Below are positions 35,920-46,667 of a stretch of DNA of 64,000 nucleotides, piece after piece. The translations under genes were made by a program, and so were the position numbers. This DNA is from Cannabis sativa (Eukaryota; Streptophyta; Magnoliopsida; Rosales; Cannabaceae). The stretch is from contig NW_026870037.1 of assembly GCF_029168945.1 (NCBI RefSeq), positions 2,232,001-2,296,000 on the forward strand, in the 5' to 3' direction. How positions within the stretch are numbered: the first letter of the stretch is position 1; each line of letters opens with the position of its first letter. The notes below the pieces were generated by a model. It was not told the DNA's origin, did no database searches, and saw only the letters and a list, made by a program, of their open reading frames with translations.

Positions 35920-37788
35920 TGTTGGAATTATTTTACCAGGATCTTAGATCTACTCACAGTATGTTGATTTAACAACCTAAATATGAACTTCTAAAACGAT
36001 GGAAAATTAAACACATAAAAGTAAGAGAAATCTTACATTGGGTGCAGCGGAATATATGTCTCCTCCCACTCAGATCTCTAACCCTTGATTCCTGTCTGTC
36101 GCAGAGTATAATCAAGATCTGAGCCCGAATGTCCTTCTTTGTTGAATCTGAATTCTACACAGCCTTCCTCACTATGATTGAGGTATTACTTGAAGTGTGT
36201 GGGCACTACTCTATCACTTAGAGAATTTCGAAAACAGAGAAGGTAGAGAGAGAGAGAGAGTGTGGCGGCTTGAGCAGAGTTTTTGTGTGAACGAAAATTC
36301 TGTCAAAGTGTTACAAAAAACTGAAGCCTTTACCTTCTATTTATAGAAGACCACATAGGGCTATGGTTGAATTACTTGGCATTAAAAAATTAAAAAATCA
36401 ATGGGAAAAGGGAAGCAAAGTGGCCGGCCTAGGCATTGTGGAAACAAGGCTTTTCACTTTTCCAACTTTCCTTTTCCTACATTGCTAGTTTCCTATTTTG
36501 CCAAAAACTCTCAATTCCTTTATTCAACCACATAAATGTCAAATCTTATTATTTAATAATTAAAATTAATTATCAAATAATATATTGTCATTTATTTATT
36601 AATAATAAAACTAATTAACGTTTCCCAATTAATAAATATACCCTTCAAATTCTCTATTTACTGTTTTGCCCTTAATAAGTGATAAATTCTCAAATAGACA
36701 CAGTCTAACTTGAGAATTATCATAGATTAATTAAAATCAATTAAATGATTCTTACAAGTAATGTTGTCTCAACTAGTGAGGGGACCATGGGTCTATATAT
36801 CCGAGCTTCCAATAAGCAGATCAAGAATTTACTACTTAAATTCACTGACTTATTAATTCTTTGTTGAATCCACGCATAGAACTTAGAATTGCACTCTCAG
36901 TTATATAGAACGCTCTATATGTTCCACCATATAGACACGTCATTAGTTATCCATTGTTATAATCCTAATTTGATCAATGATCCTCTATATGGATTATTTA
37001 CATTGTAAAGGGATTTAATTACCGTAACACCCTACAATGTATTTTATCCTTAAAACACTTAACCCTGTATAAATGATATTTCAGCTAAGTGAAATGAGTA
37101 CTCCACCATTTCTCTTCGTTTGGTTAAGCTCGAAGGAAATCATCCTTTGCTTACTATTCGCCAGATAGAAGCTATAGATTCCATGTTTATGTTAGCGCTC
37201 CCACTCAATTGCACTACCGTGTTCCCAAAATGTACGTATCACCCTGACCCAAAAGTAGACTTAACTAACAAATCAAAAAACACGAATAATACTCTTGAGA
37301 TTGAACCTAACCATATCAGGATTTAGATCATTTGATCTAGGATCAACTTAGTGATATTGAATTGAATAGATATTACGGTAAGTTTTATAAATCTATTTCA
37401 AAGTTCAATATCGGTCCATTCCAATGCATACTCCATCCATCCAACCCGAGCTTTACTTTAACCAATGTTCTGGAAAGAACATAGCATTTCTCCAAATGCA
37501 AGTAAACTCTGCTGTAGATTGTCATATCAGTAAAACCCAGTGTTTTGATAAATCTAGGAATCCTTTATTCACATAGTCATGTTTACTTTCCACTGTGTTG
37601 ACAACACAATAAACATGATCAAGTATGTGAAAAGGGTTTGAATGAATTTATAAATCAAATAGACAAACAATTGATAAGGTGAACCAAAACATACACAAAT
37701 GAATGAAAAATACTTATGTTACTTTATTGATATTGAATAATCTGGATTACATTGAAATGGGGTTTTATTTAGGGCATAAAACCCAATA
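35920..37788 (-). mobile_element. Family-1 solo LTR, TSD GATAT
   Basis: GATAT stands at 35915-35919 and 37789-37793 around a single 1869-bp LTR with no internal region. On its own strand it begins TATTGGG, a change from TGTTGGG, and ends TTCCAACA. Sequence around 37640-37740 matches the solo LTR at 51730 better than the LTRs of elements A and B, so these two form a subfamily. A minus-strand TATA box lies near 36339. Solo LTRs arise when the two LTRs of an element recombine. Confidence 0.9.
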
Positions 37789-37793
37789 GATAT

Positions 37794-38617
37794 TTCTATG
37801 CTTACGCTCAACTCTCCCATTTTGAGCTAAGGTGTGAGAGCAGGGGTGATCGAAGAGTATGCCACTGTTATTGACGAGATCATTGAATGTCTAATACTCC
37901 CCACCCCAATCTGTCCAAAGCTTCTTAATTCTCCTATCGAATTGTGTTTCTACCATGACTTTAAATTAGATAAATGCAAATAAAGCATCTGACTTATTTT
38001 TGAGCTAGTACAGCCAAGTATGTCTGCTATGATCGTCTAGGAAGTGTATATAATTTAAAATTAGTGTGAGATGCTATAGGGGTTGGTCCCCATAGGTCTA
38101 TATGAACAAGATCTAAGAGGCCATCAACTTTTGATTGAGAATTTTGAAATGGAAGGGCATGTGAATTTTCCATACTAACAAGCATCACAAAAGTTTTGTA
38201 TTTCATTGATAGGAAAGTTTACATTTTACATGTTTAAGACTTGATTCAACACATTAACAGAAAGATGTCCTAAACGCCTATGCCAAATGTCTTTTAGGGA
38301 ACGTAAAGAAGCTAAGTTGACAGAAGAAGTGTTGGCTACATATGCTGAGATTAGTAAGTGAGGCTGAGATGTTTATGTAGTGGTATGAAGCTGGTACAAA
38401 CCATTCTTAATTGTCCCTTGTAGAACCACATTCACTGACCTTTGATCCTTCACACAACAACAATCATAGAAGAATTCAATGAAGACATTGTTATCTGCTA
38501 TTAACTTTGAAATACTAGGAACATGAAGCATGTTATGTAGTAATAATGGGTTGTATGAATTGGATAGGATGATACCAGTACCAATGTGTGAGATAGGCAG
38601 CTGAGAGCCATCTCCAA
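37794..38617 (-). pseudogene. Copia D integrase core and GAG-pre-integrase domain
   Basis: Read on the minus strand from 38617 down: SQLPISHIGTG, LHNMLHVPSISK, GLYQLHTTT, then IWHRRLGHLSVNVLNQVL, the GAG-pre-integrase motif. A degenerate zinc-binding and core region follows (C-AC-YGK-, then text matching the DD35E core) with several stops. Integrase inserts the element DNA into the genome. It is interrupted on both sides by younger insertions. Confidence 0.8.
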
Positions 38618-38625
38618 TAGTAATT

Positions 38626-39047
38626 GGGAAATTTGATTTTCTATACTTAGAAAATCAAAAATTTTTTTCCCTAAACCAAAAATTTAAAACCTAAAAAAAC
38701 TATTCCTTTTTTTTCAAAACCCCAAAAATACCCCCCTCACAATATTCTCTCTCTCTCTGCATCATCTCTCTCTCCCTCTATCTCACCCCAACCGCCCACC
38801 CTCACCCGAACCACCCTCACCCACCCACGTCAACCCCAACGCCGATCACCACCCTCACCCCCGTCGACCACGACCCCAACCCCTCCGACCCCAACCCCAA
38901 CCCGAAAGAGCAACCCCAGTCTCTGAAACTTTTTTTTTTTTTTTCCTGCGATTTGAGAGAGGGAAGAAGACAAAGGTCCGATGGTCGGACCTTGGGGGTC
39001 CGATGGTCGGACCCATCGGACCCCCAAGGTCCGACCATCGACCTTTG

Positions 39048-39085
<38 letters not shown>

Positions 39086-39477
39086 GATTTTGGAGAGAGA
39101 GGAAGAAAGGGTCAGATGGTCGGACCTTCGGTCCGATGGGTCCGATGGTCGGACCCATCGGACCCGAAGGTCCGACCGGCTTTAATTTTTTTTTTTTTCC
39201 CGCGATTTGAGAGAGAGGGGAAGAGAGAGGTCCGATGGTCGGACCTTGGGGTCCGATGGGTCCGATTGGTCGGACCCCATCGGACCCCATGGTCCGACCA
39301 TCGGACCTGGGGTGTGGGATTCTTGGGACCGGCTAGATAGAGAGAGAAAGAGAGATAGTTTTAGTTTGGGGGTATTTTTGGGGTTTTGAAAAAAAAAGTA
39401 TAGTTTTTTTAGGGTTTAAATTATTGGTTTAAAAATCAAATTTTTTGATTTTCTAAGTATAGAAAATCAAATTTCCC
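38626..39477. mobile_element. Long-TIR element with GGTCCGA palindrome cassettes, TSD TAGTAATT
   Basis: TAGTAATT flanks both ends (38618-38625, 39478-39485). The ends begin GGGAAATTTGATTTTC on each strand and stay inverted for roughly 100 bases. The centre contains three tandem cassettes, each made of a poly-T tract, a GCGATTT-GAGAGAG stretch, and nested palindromes built from GGTCCGATGGTCGGACC (about 38930-39045, 39075-39180, 39190-39310). A GA/CT-rich and C-rich arm (38740-38930) resembles a captured leader. Open frames here translate to Gly-Pro repeats or poly-Lys/Phe because of composition. TIR length and start fit a Mutator-like or foldback element. Confidence 0.75.
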
Positions 39478-39485
39478 TAGTAATT

Positions 39486-39591
39486 CTTTCCTTACCCCCA
39501 TATTCAGTTTAGGTTTGCATCTTGTTTGGATTAGAGGTTAAGTGATTACTTACTCTACTATCAGCATACCAGCTGTCATCATTGAGCATCT
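39486..39591 (-). pseudogene. Copia D protease remnant
   Basis: The 106 bases between the TIR element and the next solo LTR read on the minus strand as DDSWYADS-like text followed by H-T-N--KMQT. This is the copia aspartic protease region, in which the active site is normally D-GA. Both sides are truncated by insertions, so the active site cannot be judged intact. Confidence 0.55.
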
Positions 39592-41469
39592 TGTTGGAAT
39601 TTATTTTACCAGGATCTTAGATCTACTCACAAGTATGTTGATTAACACCCTAAATATGAAGTTTCTAAAACGATGAAATAAACACGTATAAAGTCAAAGA
39701 AACCTTACATTGGGTGCAGCGGAATTAAATGACTCCTTCCGTTCAGATCTCTAACCCTTGTATCCTTTCTGTCGCAGAGTATTATCAAGATCTGAACCTG
39801 GATCTCTTTCTCTGAATCCTTGATGCTGAAACTCCTTTGCTGACGATCTTTCTTCACGATCTTCCTCACTATTATTGAGGTATTGCTTGCTCTGTGTGGG
39901 CACTACTCTAATCACTAAGATTTCGAAATTCAAGAGGGAAGAAAGAGAGAGGGAGTGGTCGGCCAGATAGGGAGAGAGAAGGCTCAGGTTTTTCTGAATC
40001 AGAAGTGTAATTTTCCTGAAGCCTTCACTATCTATTTATAACATTACACTAGGGTTAGGTTTGAATTATTTGGCATTAAAATAATGAAAATATCAGTTTA
40101 AATTGCCTACAAAAGTGGCCGGCCATGCTTAGTGGATTTGGGCCTTACTTTTTGCAATTTTGCAGTTTTATCTTTTCTGCATCTGATTTTCTCAAAAACG
40201 CCAATTTTCTAATTCAACCATTTAAATGCCAATTCTAACTATTTAATAACTATAAATAATTATTAAATAATATTGTCATTTATCATATTTATTAATTGAA
40301 CCATACAAAGTATCATAATTAACAAATATGCCCCTAAAACTCTTTCTTTACAATTTCGCCCTTACTTAGTGAAAAATTCACAAATAGACATAGTCTAATT
40401 TGAGAATTATAATTGATTAATCAAAACCAATTATATGAGTCTTACAAGCAATATTATCTCAGCTAGTGCGGGGACCATGGGTCTATATAACCGAGCTTCC
40501 AATAAGTAGATCAAGAATTTAGCACTAAAATTCACTAACTTATTAATTCTTCGTTGAATCCACGCATAGAACTTAGAATTGCACTCTCAGTTATATAGAA
40601 TGCTCTATATGTTCCACCATATAGACGCATCATTAGTTATCCATTGTTATAATCCTAATGTGATCAATGATCCTCTATATGAATGATCTACACTGTAAAG
40701 GGATTAGATTACCGTTACACCCTACAATGTATTTAATCCTTAAAACACTTAACCCTGTATAAATGATATTTTAGCTTATGTGAAATGAGTACTCCACCAT
40801 TTATGTTCGTTTGGTCAAGCTCGAAGGAGATCATCCTTTGCTTACTATTCGCCAGATAGAAGCTATAGATTCCATGTTTATGCTAGCGCTCCCACTCAAT
40901 TGCACTACCGTGTTCCCAAAATGAACGTATCACCCTGACCTAAAAGTAGGCTTAACTAACAAATCAAAGAACACATATAGCCTTTCAAGATTGAGCCTAA
41001 TCATAACAGGATTAAGAACATTTGATCTAGGATCAACTAGGCGATATTGACTTGAATAGATATTACGGTAAGTTTAATAAATCTAAGTCAAAGTTCAATA
41101 TCGGTCCCTTCCGATGCATACTCCATGCATCCAACCTGAGCTTTACTTTAACCAATTCTCTGGAAAGAACATAGCACTTCTCCAAATGCAAGTAAACTCT
41201 GTTGTAGATTATCATATCAATAAAATCCTATGCCTGATAAATCTAGGAAACTTTATTCACATAGTCATGTTTACTTTCCAATGTGTTGACGGCACAATAA
41301 ACAGGATCAAGTATGTGAAAAGGGTTTCGGATGAATTTATACATTATGTACATATAATCATGAAATAAATCATGTGAACCATGCAACATTAAATGTTATT
41401 TCTGATCTATATTAATAAGTAAATCTGATTATATTGAAATGAGTTTTATTTAGGGTATAAAGACCGACA
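39592..41469 (-). mobile_element. Family-1 solo LTR, TSD CATCT
   Basis: CATCT stands at 39587-39591 and 41470-41474 around one 1878-bp LTR on the minus strand. Its own start reads TGTCGGTC, diverged from TGTTGGGT, and its end is TTCCAACA. It is closer to the LTRs of elements A and B than to the other solo LTRs. It is inserted between the Gag zinc knuckle and the protease of copia D. Confidence 0.9.
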
Positions 41470-41474
41470 CATCT

Positions 41475-42577
41475 TAGGTGTAGCAATTAGGGCTGAGTAT
41501 TGTTTGTCTTCAGCAGTCTCTGTGTTGAGTTGATGGCCCATGTAACTCTCATCATACCTATTGTAACATACATCTGCTGAGTGGCCATATTTGCCACAAA
41601 CTTGGCATGTGAGTTTAGACCCATTTCCTCTTCCACCTCGACCTCTTCCTCTGTATCCACCACAGTATGGTTCTGATTTCCCCTGCCACTGTTTCGATGA
41701 GGGTTTTGCCTTTTATAGCTCCCTGGGTTGTGAGTGTTTCTTGATCCTGATGGCTTGTGTGAAAGATTTGCAGACGCATTTCCCACAAGCTTGTTGTTGG
41801 CAGATATGACATTGAGTCTCTCAAGTCTGCCATCAAAGCTTAGCAAGGTACTTTGAAGTGATTACCAGGAAGTATGGGGTTGAGATTCAATAAGCGCAAT
41901 AATAGACAGATATTCTGCATCAAGGCCAGATAAAACATTAGATATTAAGTGTTTTTTTGGGTAGGGTTTACCTGCAAGAGCCAAAGAATCTGCCCACATC
42001 CTCTTCATTTTTAGATATTCAGCCATTGACTGAGATCCCTTACGAGTAGTTTGGATCTTGGTCCTGATGTCATCCATGTTGGCTCGAGAGTGAGCTCCAT
42101 AGAGCTCTTCAAGTGCATTCTAAAGGGCATAGGCTGATTAACAACCCATGACTTCAGAAGCTATTCCTTCAATCATGGATCCATACAACCACCCCATGAG
42201 GAGTCGATCGAAGACAAGCCAGTTCTCATATATTCGAGATTCACCTCCACAACAGATCCTAGAGTGTCAACTGCAGAGTTGCCTGTGGGAATAAATTGTG
42301 GTGGTGGAGGTCGAGTGCCATTGATGAAGCCTTCAAGTCTATGGCCTCTGATGATTGTATTGACCGTAGTTTTCCACAGTGGAAAAATGTTGCGATCGAG
42401 TTTTAGTGAGAAGGGTTGGGTCAATGTGTTGCTAAAAGGACTACCAGCCAAAGCATTGCTTGATGCAACTGGTGCTTGACCTATGCCTGCTACTGGTACA
42501 CTGGTTATACCAATTGGAGTCTGATCACCTTGGTTTCCTGGTTCAGGGGAGCTAGTCTGTTCTTGAGAGGTAGACAT
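41475..42577 (-). pseudogene. Copia D Gag with CCHC zinc knuckle
   Basis: The frame from 42577 starts MSTSQEQ and contains FPLWKTTVNTIIRGHRLEGF, the N-terminal signature of plant copia Gag. A second frame (41862-42077) has QSMAEYLKMKRMWADSLALA, then VLSGLDAEYLSII, the Gag helical region. A third reads LVGNASANLSHKPSG and an Arg/Gly-rich stretch. The zinc knuckle CQVCGKYGHSADVC is encoded at 41566-41607. Gag coats the element RNA and forms particles. Frameshifts separate the three segments, so no intact Gag is made. Confidence 0.88.
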
Positions 42578-42592
42578 GACGTTGACCGGTGT

Positions 42593-42604
42593 GCTCTGAT
42601 ACCA
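42593..42604 (-). other. Primer-binding site of copia D
   Basis: On the minus strand the sequence is TGGTATCAGAGC, an exact plant initiator-Met tRNA primer site, two bases from the LTR end. It fixes the orientation of the element. Confidence 0.92.
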
Positions 42605-42606
42605 AG

Positions 42607-42904
42607 TGAAGTTTCTAAAGATTCAATAAATGAATTTGATTAGCTCAAATGATGCTAATAGTAACATCTCCATTATACAATCAATACAGAGGTACAAATG
42701 AAAAAGATGAAAACAATCACAGCCTTACACGTGGTACAAGCAATCATTACAAAAAAAGAAAATATGCTAATAACAATGCAATAATAGAATGAAAAAGGAC
42801 AACTAATTGATTCTATGAGGATTACCAAAATCTCTAACAAACTTAAACACACATAGCTCTGACCATAATGCCTCTTCATTTACTCTGTATTTTTTTCTGT
42901 AACA
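42607..42904 (-). repeat. 5' LTR of copia D
   Basis: 298 bp, TGTTACAG to ACTTCA on the minus strand, matching 23124-23409. The number of visible differences and indels between the pair is much larger than between the LTRs of element B, as expected for the host of those insertions. Confidence 0.9.
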
Positions 42905-44798
42905 AACCTTTATTTTTCTTAGGCAACCAAACATACACGAACGCTTCCAAATAAAATATAAGGAAAAGAAAAAGGAAAGCCATACAAGAATGCTATACGT
43001 ATGTATATATATTCTAATAAATTTCTTTTTTGTATTAATTATTTCATATTGAGATAGTGTTTTGGTTCTATTTTAATCTTTTAAAATGGTATAGACTATA
43101 GAGAGAGCTTTTTCCAAACTGTATTTTTTATGGACACAGCTTTCAATACTTCCTTTGCAGAGCTTGACCCATATTGTTGTCTTTCCTAGATGGAAAGTAG
43201 ATCAAATGTTCCTATCCTCCTCTTTCTAAGTCTAAAGCATTTTTTGTCTTTCAAGCCACCCATCACCAAAGAGTATCTTTTCACTTTTATATTTTTCAAT
43301 ATATAATATATATATTAAGGAACTAAGAGCCCTCACATAAATATAACATTATTGCAGCTTCTGACCAGTATTCTAATATTCTCAAGCACTTGTTGAAACT
43401 CACTTTTGGAATTGAAATAAAACAAAAAAAAAATAACAGAAGATTTGCTAGAATATACCACTAATTGAGAGAGAGAGAGAGAGAGAGGTTATTAGAGGAG
43501 TGAAGAGATGTAGTGCATGTTTCTATGATTAAAAGTGGGTACTATAGTAACTAACATAATTTCAGAATGATCTTTTAATTCTTTATTGAACACTGTAGAG
43601 AGACAAATGCATGAGACGTAATGATGTAAAAATCCAAGATGCAAATCCATTTTACTTTTGTGGAATATATAAAGTAGGCTCAGATCCATACCATGTGAAG
43701 TTTCATCATTATTCGACCTTTAGATGAGACACACACTGGTAAAAAATAATAAAAATTCCCTATTGTGTTTATTTCCTTTTTACAAATACATTCTTGCATA
43801 TACGAATATACTTATATTAAAAATCAGCTACATTTCAACGACAAATTGCTATTTGCTTTATGACTATAAGTATATTATTAAAGTCTCAACACATGTTGTA
43901 TGGTACTTTTACATATGCAAGCTCTCGATATTTTTGGCATATATATGTGTCTAAGTATAGAGTGAGCTTTAAATTTTAGTACATGTTGAACCAGTCTTAT
44001 GCATGTACTATACTTTTTCTCCTGTAACAAATTCAACCATATATATGTATATAAAAATATATTAAATGTGTACAACACAGTGATTTCACTGTACAATTTT
44101 CTATTGTGGGGATCTCTTTGACACTATTATGATGCCTTTTAGAGTTGCAAGGAACTTGAGGAAAGAGTAATTGGATTTCATGATAACTTTTACATTTGTA
44201 GGGTAACATTTAAAACAGTACTGCTGCAACTTTGGAATGATACTTCTAATATTGGCTATAAGATTATTTTTTTTTTCTTCTCTCTTTTTATAAGTTTTGA
44301 TCTTATCCACTACAAGAAAAGTTTGATAAAGTGTTGGTTTTGGACCCAAACTAATGGCATTAGGGTAAATTTTGAAATCATGACACAATTGTTGATGATA
44401 TGATTACCAATAATTTTAAGTAGAGATTAAGATTAATTAAGAATGTGGATGTGTGGTGCAAAAAGTAGAATAAGAGTTTGTTGTAGACAAAGCAAACACT
44501 AATTACATTTTGGGCCCTTAAAAATATATAAAAAAAAATATTGAAAAAGAGTGTTATGTGATTCAAACTCATAATATGAATATTTATTATTTACAATACA
44601 TTAAATTTTATTTAAATAAAACCTTAATAATTTTTTTTTTTATTTTTCATTTTGGACTCTCGAAAAATGTAGGTGTCCTAAGCACTGACTTAGCCCACCG
44701 TAAGACCGACCTAGTTGTAGGTAAGATTAATGAAATTTTTATATCAACATTAATTGACGTATTAAAGAAGTAATTCGTTCATACAATATTTTATATAC
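42905..44798. other. Low-repeat intergenic DNA, no gene seen
   Basis: Scattered frames of 65-95 codons show no domain, codon bias or gene context. A (GA)n run lies at 43467-43488. CACTACAAGAAAAGTTT near 44308 looks like a CACTA-type terminus without a visible partner. Some composition here (43500-43700) is less AT-rich than the transposon DNA and could be flanking regulatory DNA of a gene outside the window, but nothing proves it. Confidence 0.4.
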
Positions 44799-44974
44799 GA
44801 GAAATGCTAAAGGGCACCAGTGGTGCCTAACACCCTCCTATGTGTCAATATCGCTATTGGTTCAACTAAGTATCGGGTCTCATATATAATAGTTTTTAGG
44901 GAATATCGCTAGCCAATCGCAATGCGACATGTCGAGAAGGTGTTAGGCACCAGTGGTGCCTAATAGCAATGCTC
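44799..44974. mobile_element. Mutator-type MITE, 10-bp TSD TTTTATATAC
   Basis: TTTTATATAC at 44789-44798 is repeated at 44975-44984. The 176-bp insert has inverted ends: GAGAAATGCTA on the left, GAGCATTGCTA reversed on the right. Each is followed by an inner block with GGCACCA-TGGTGCC and TAACACC, so each arm is itself palindromic. The TSD length of 10 suggests Mutator-like mobilisation. It has no coding capacity. Confidence 0.8.
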
Positions 44975-45069
44975 TTTTATATACGGTATACGAGAGTTTC
45001 TAATGAACACTAACACAGATACTAACAACGTTGACACCGTCGTCAAAAATTTATACATATAACAATGCA

Positions 45070-45125
45070 TAACTAATTAATTCCAGTTAATACAGTGTAA
45101 CTAATTAATTCCAGTTAATACAGTG
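45070..45125. repeat. 28-bp exact tandem duplication
   Basis: Two adjacent identical copies of a 28-base unit starting TAACTAATTAATTCCAG and ending ACAGTG. Probably recent replication slippage. Confidence 0.95.
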
Positions 45126-45130
45126 TAAAA

Positions 45131-45350
45131 TACATTACAAGAAACATGAATTCTCCCGGTCCTTTCAAAATTGGGCCAAAAAAATGACTTTTGCCAACGT
45201 TAACCAAAAATGCGGATAAAAATGTTGAGTTATACTACTACCACCAATTTTCGTGGACAATAAAGCACACTGGCAAAAGTTATTTTTTCCGGTGCAGTTT
45301 GCAAAAAAGTGCGGGTACAACTAGATTCCCTTTTGCCAGCACCAACTAAT
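45131..45350. other. Possible worn CACTA-type MITE
   Basis: Begins CATTACAAGAAACATGAATT, one base from the usual CACTACAAGAAA terminus, and contains inverted blocks such as TTTTGCCA and TGGCAAAAG. I could not define a right end or TSD. Confidence 0.3.
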
Positions 45351-45465
45351 TAATTATAGTACCGTTTCATATCAAATGTTTATACAATGCCAAATCATAT
45401 AATGCCTAAGCCTATACACATCCAGAGCTAGCCACCACCACCACCACCATTTGCACTGCAAAACA

Positions 45466-45600
45466 TCAAGAAATTAATACCCCAATTGTACAAATATACT
45501 CATCCCAACCCCAATCCTGTCCCTGTGGACCCTTAGCCTCGTCGTCCACCATTATTACCTCATCACTTAACAGAGTGACATAAACAGAGAAATTGATCAT
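45466..45600 (-). CDS. Small ORF of 44 codons, unknown, low support
   Basis: A minus-strand ATG at 45600 opens 44 codons ending TGA at 45466. The product starts MINFSVYVTLLSDEVIM and continues VDDEAKGPQGQDWGWDEY. It is acidic and not low-complexity, unlike the AT-driven frames around it, and lies in the least repetitive part of the window. No homologue is recognised. It could be the last exon of a gene, a small peptide gene or chance. There is no visible promoter or splice evidence, so I keep it only as a candidate. Confidence 0.15.
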   Translation of the reverse strand: MINFSVYVTLLSDEVIMVDDEAKGPQGQDWGWDEYICTIGVLIS

Positions 45601-45609
45601 AGAAGCTAA

Positions 45610-46667
45610 ATTTTTTGTTTTTTTTTTTTAAAAAAAAATATATATCAACTTATTCACACATCCATTTAAAACCTACACTAAGACTTCTCTTATTAGCGTG
45701 GCTTAAAAATTGATATTTATTACTTAAGTTTTCGTATCAAATCAACGTAAAAAATAAGCATAATGTACTTTCTTTTTAGTACATTTATTGTGGAGGAGGC
45801 CGTTAATAATAGTTGCTAGATTTTCTTTTATAAGATTAGGAATCATTATAAAAATCTAACAAAAATGCAATTAATAAAGAGTTCCTCAATTATGAGTTTT
45901 TATGGTACATATGCAAACACGTACACTCTTCTACGTACATGTATGTGTTGCACAATGATTGGTTGGTCCTCTCAATAGGAAACCTTTTGGTTTTGAAGGA
46001 ATCTTTGTGTTGGTGACTACCATGAGTCCTCTAATAAGGGCCTTAGCCAATCTCCCCCAAACCCCAAAATGAATAAAAATAAATAAAATAAAAAAAAATG
46101 AAAAGATGGAGATCAGAATGAGAAATTGAATAATTAGGAAGATTCTATTCCAAATTAATATGACCGACTTATTCAGTGTTCAGAAAATTTGCAGCACAGT
46201 ACATGTTGCACTTTACATCACATAGTGCATATATTTCTTCATCTCACCATGTGACCTAATATACTATCATTTTCATTTTTAAATATTGGAGATCTAGAGA
46301 AGAAAAATGCACATACACACAAGGATAGCTACTCTAGAAAGAGAAGGCTATTTTGTCTTATAGTACCAATGTAGCACAAATATAGATGCATGGCATGTGA
46401 ATGAGAAAATCTCAGATATAAAAGAAGTGTTTTATGTAAAAAAAAAAAAATAAAGTTGTGTGGCAGCTTTTAATTCAAATAATAGAGTAAATAAGGTGTA
46501 TGAACCTGTTCATCAAACAGTTCGCACTGTATAAATCATTGGTATTGTATCACTCCATAAAAATACCCTTTAAATTTTTTTTATGGTACGGTTACAGTTT
46601 GTATTTTTTTTTAAATTGCACGGTATGATACAGTTTGTAATTTTAAATTTAATAAATACATCTACTA
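45610..46667. other. Intergenic stretch, no feature seen
   Basis: AT-rich DNA with a few homopolymer runs. Near 46490-46660 are blocks (GGTACGGTTACAGTTTG, GCACGGTATGATACAGTTTG) that recur in altered form near 47750-48060 and 48440-48490, possibly the arms of an old element into which the next two transposons inserted. Confidence 0.35.

Larger units (their letters stand above)
23124..42904 (-). mobile_element. Copia D: minus-strand Ty1/copia element split by four insertions
   Basis: Two LTRs of about 290 bp (23124-23409 and 42607-42904) enclose, in minus-strand order, Gag, protease, integrase, reverse transcriptase and RNase H, the standard copia order. A primer-binding site for initiator methionine tRNA lies beside the right LTR and a polypurine tract beside the left one. 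Removing the inserts at 23833-33980, 35920-37788, 38626-39477 and 39592-41469 with their TSD copies leaves about 5 kb, the normal size for a copia element. Frameshifts and stops in every domain show that it was dead or dying. The outer flanks (ACTAG left, AACCT right) do not match as a TSD. Confidence 0.9.

Noticed and set aside
38817..39340. 157- and 119-codon Gly-Pro-rich, Lys/Phe-rich frames
   Set aside because: Composition comes from the GGTCCGA palindromes and poly-T tracts of a TIR element; the several overlapping frames are equally open, which is not how a gene behaves.
23124..42904. A 5-bp TSD for copia D
   Set aside because: The flanks ACTAG and AACCT do not match; I could not shift the LTR ends to make them match, so I claim none.
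43878..44572. Frames of 64-95 codons as possible genes
   Set aside because: AT-driven composition (Ile, Tyr, Lys, Phe), no domains, and overlapping frames on both strands.
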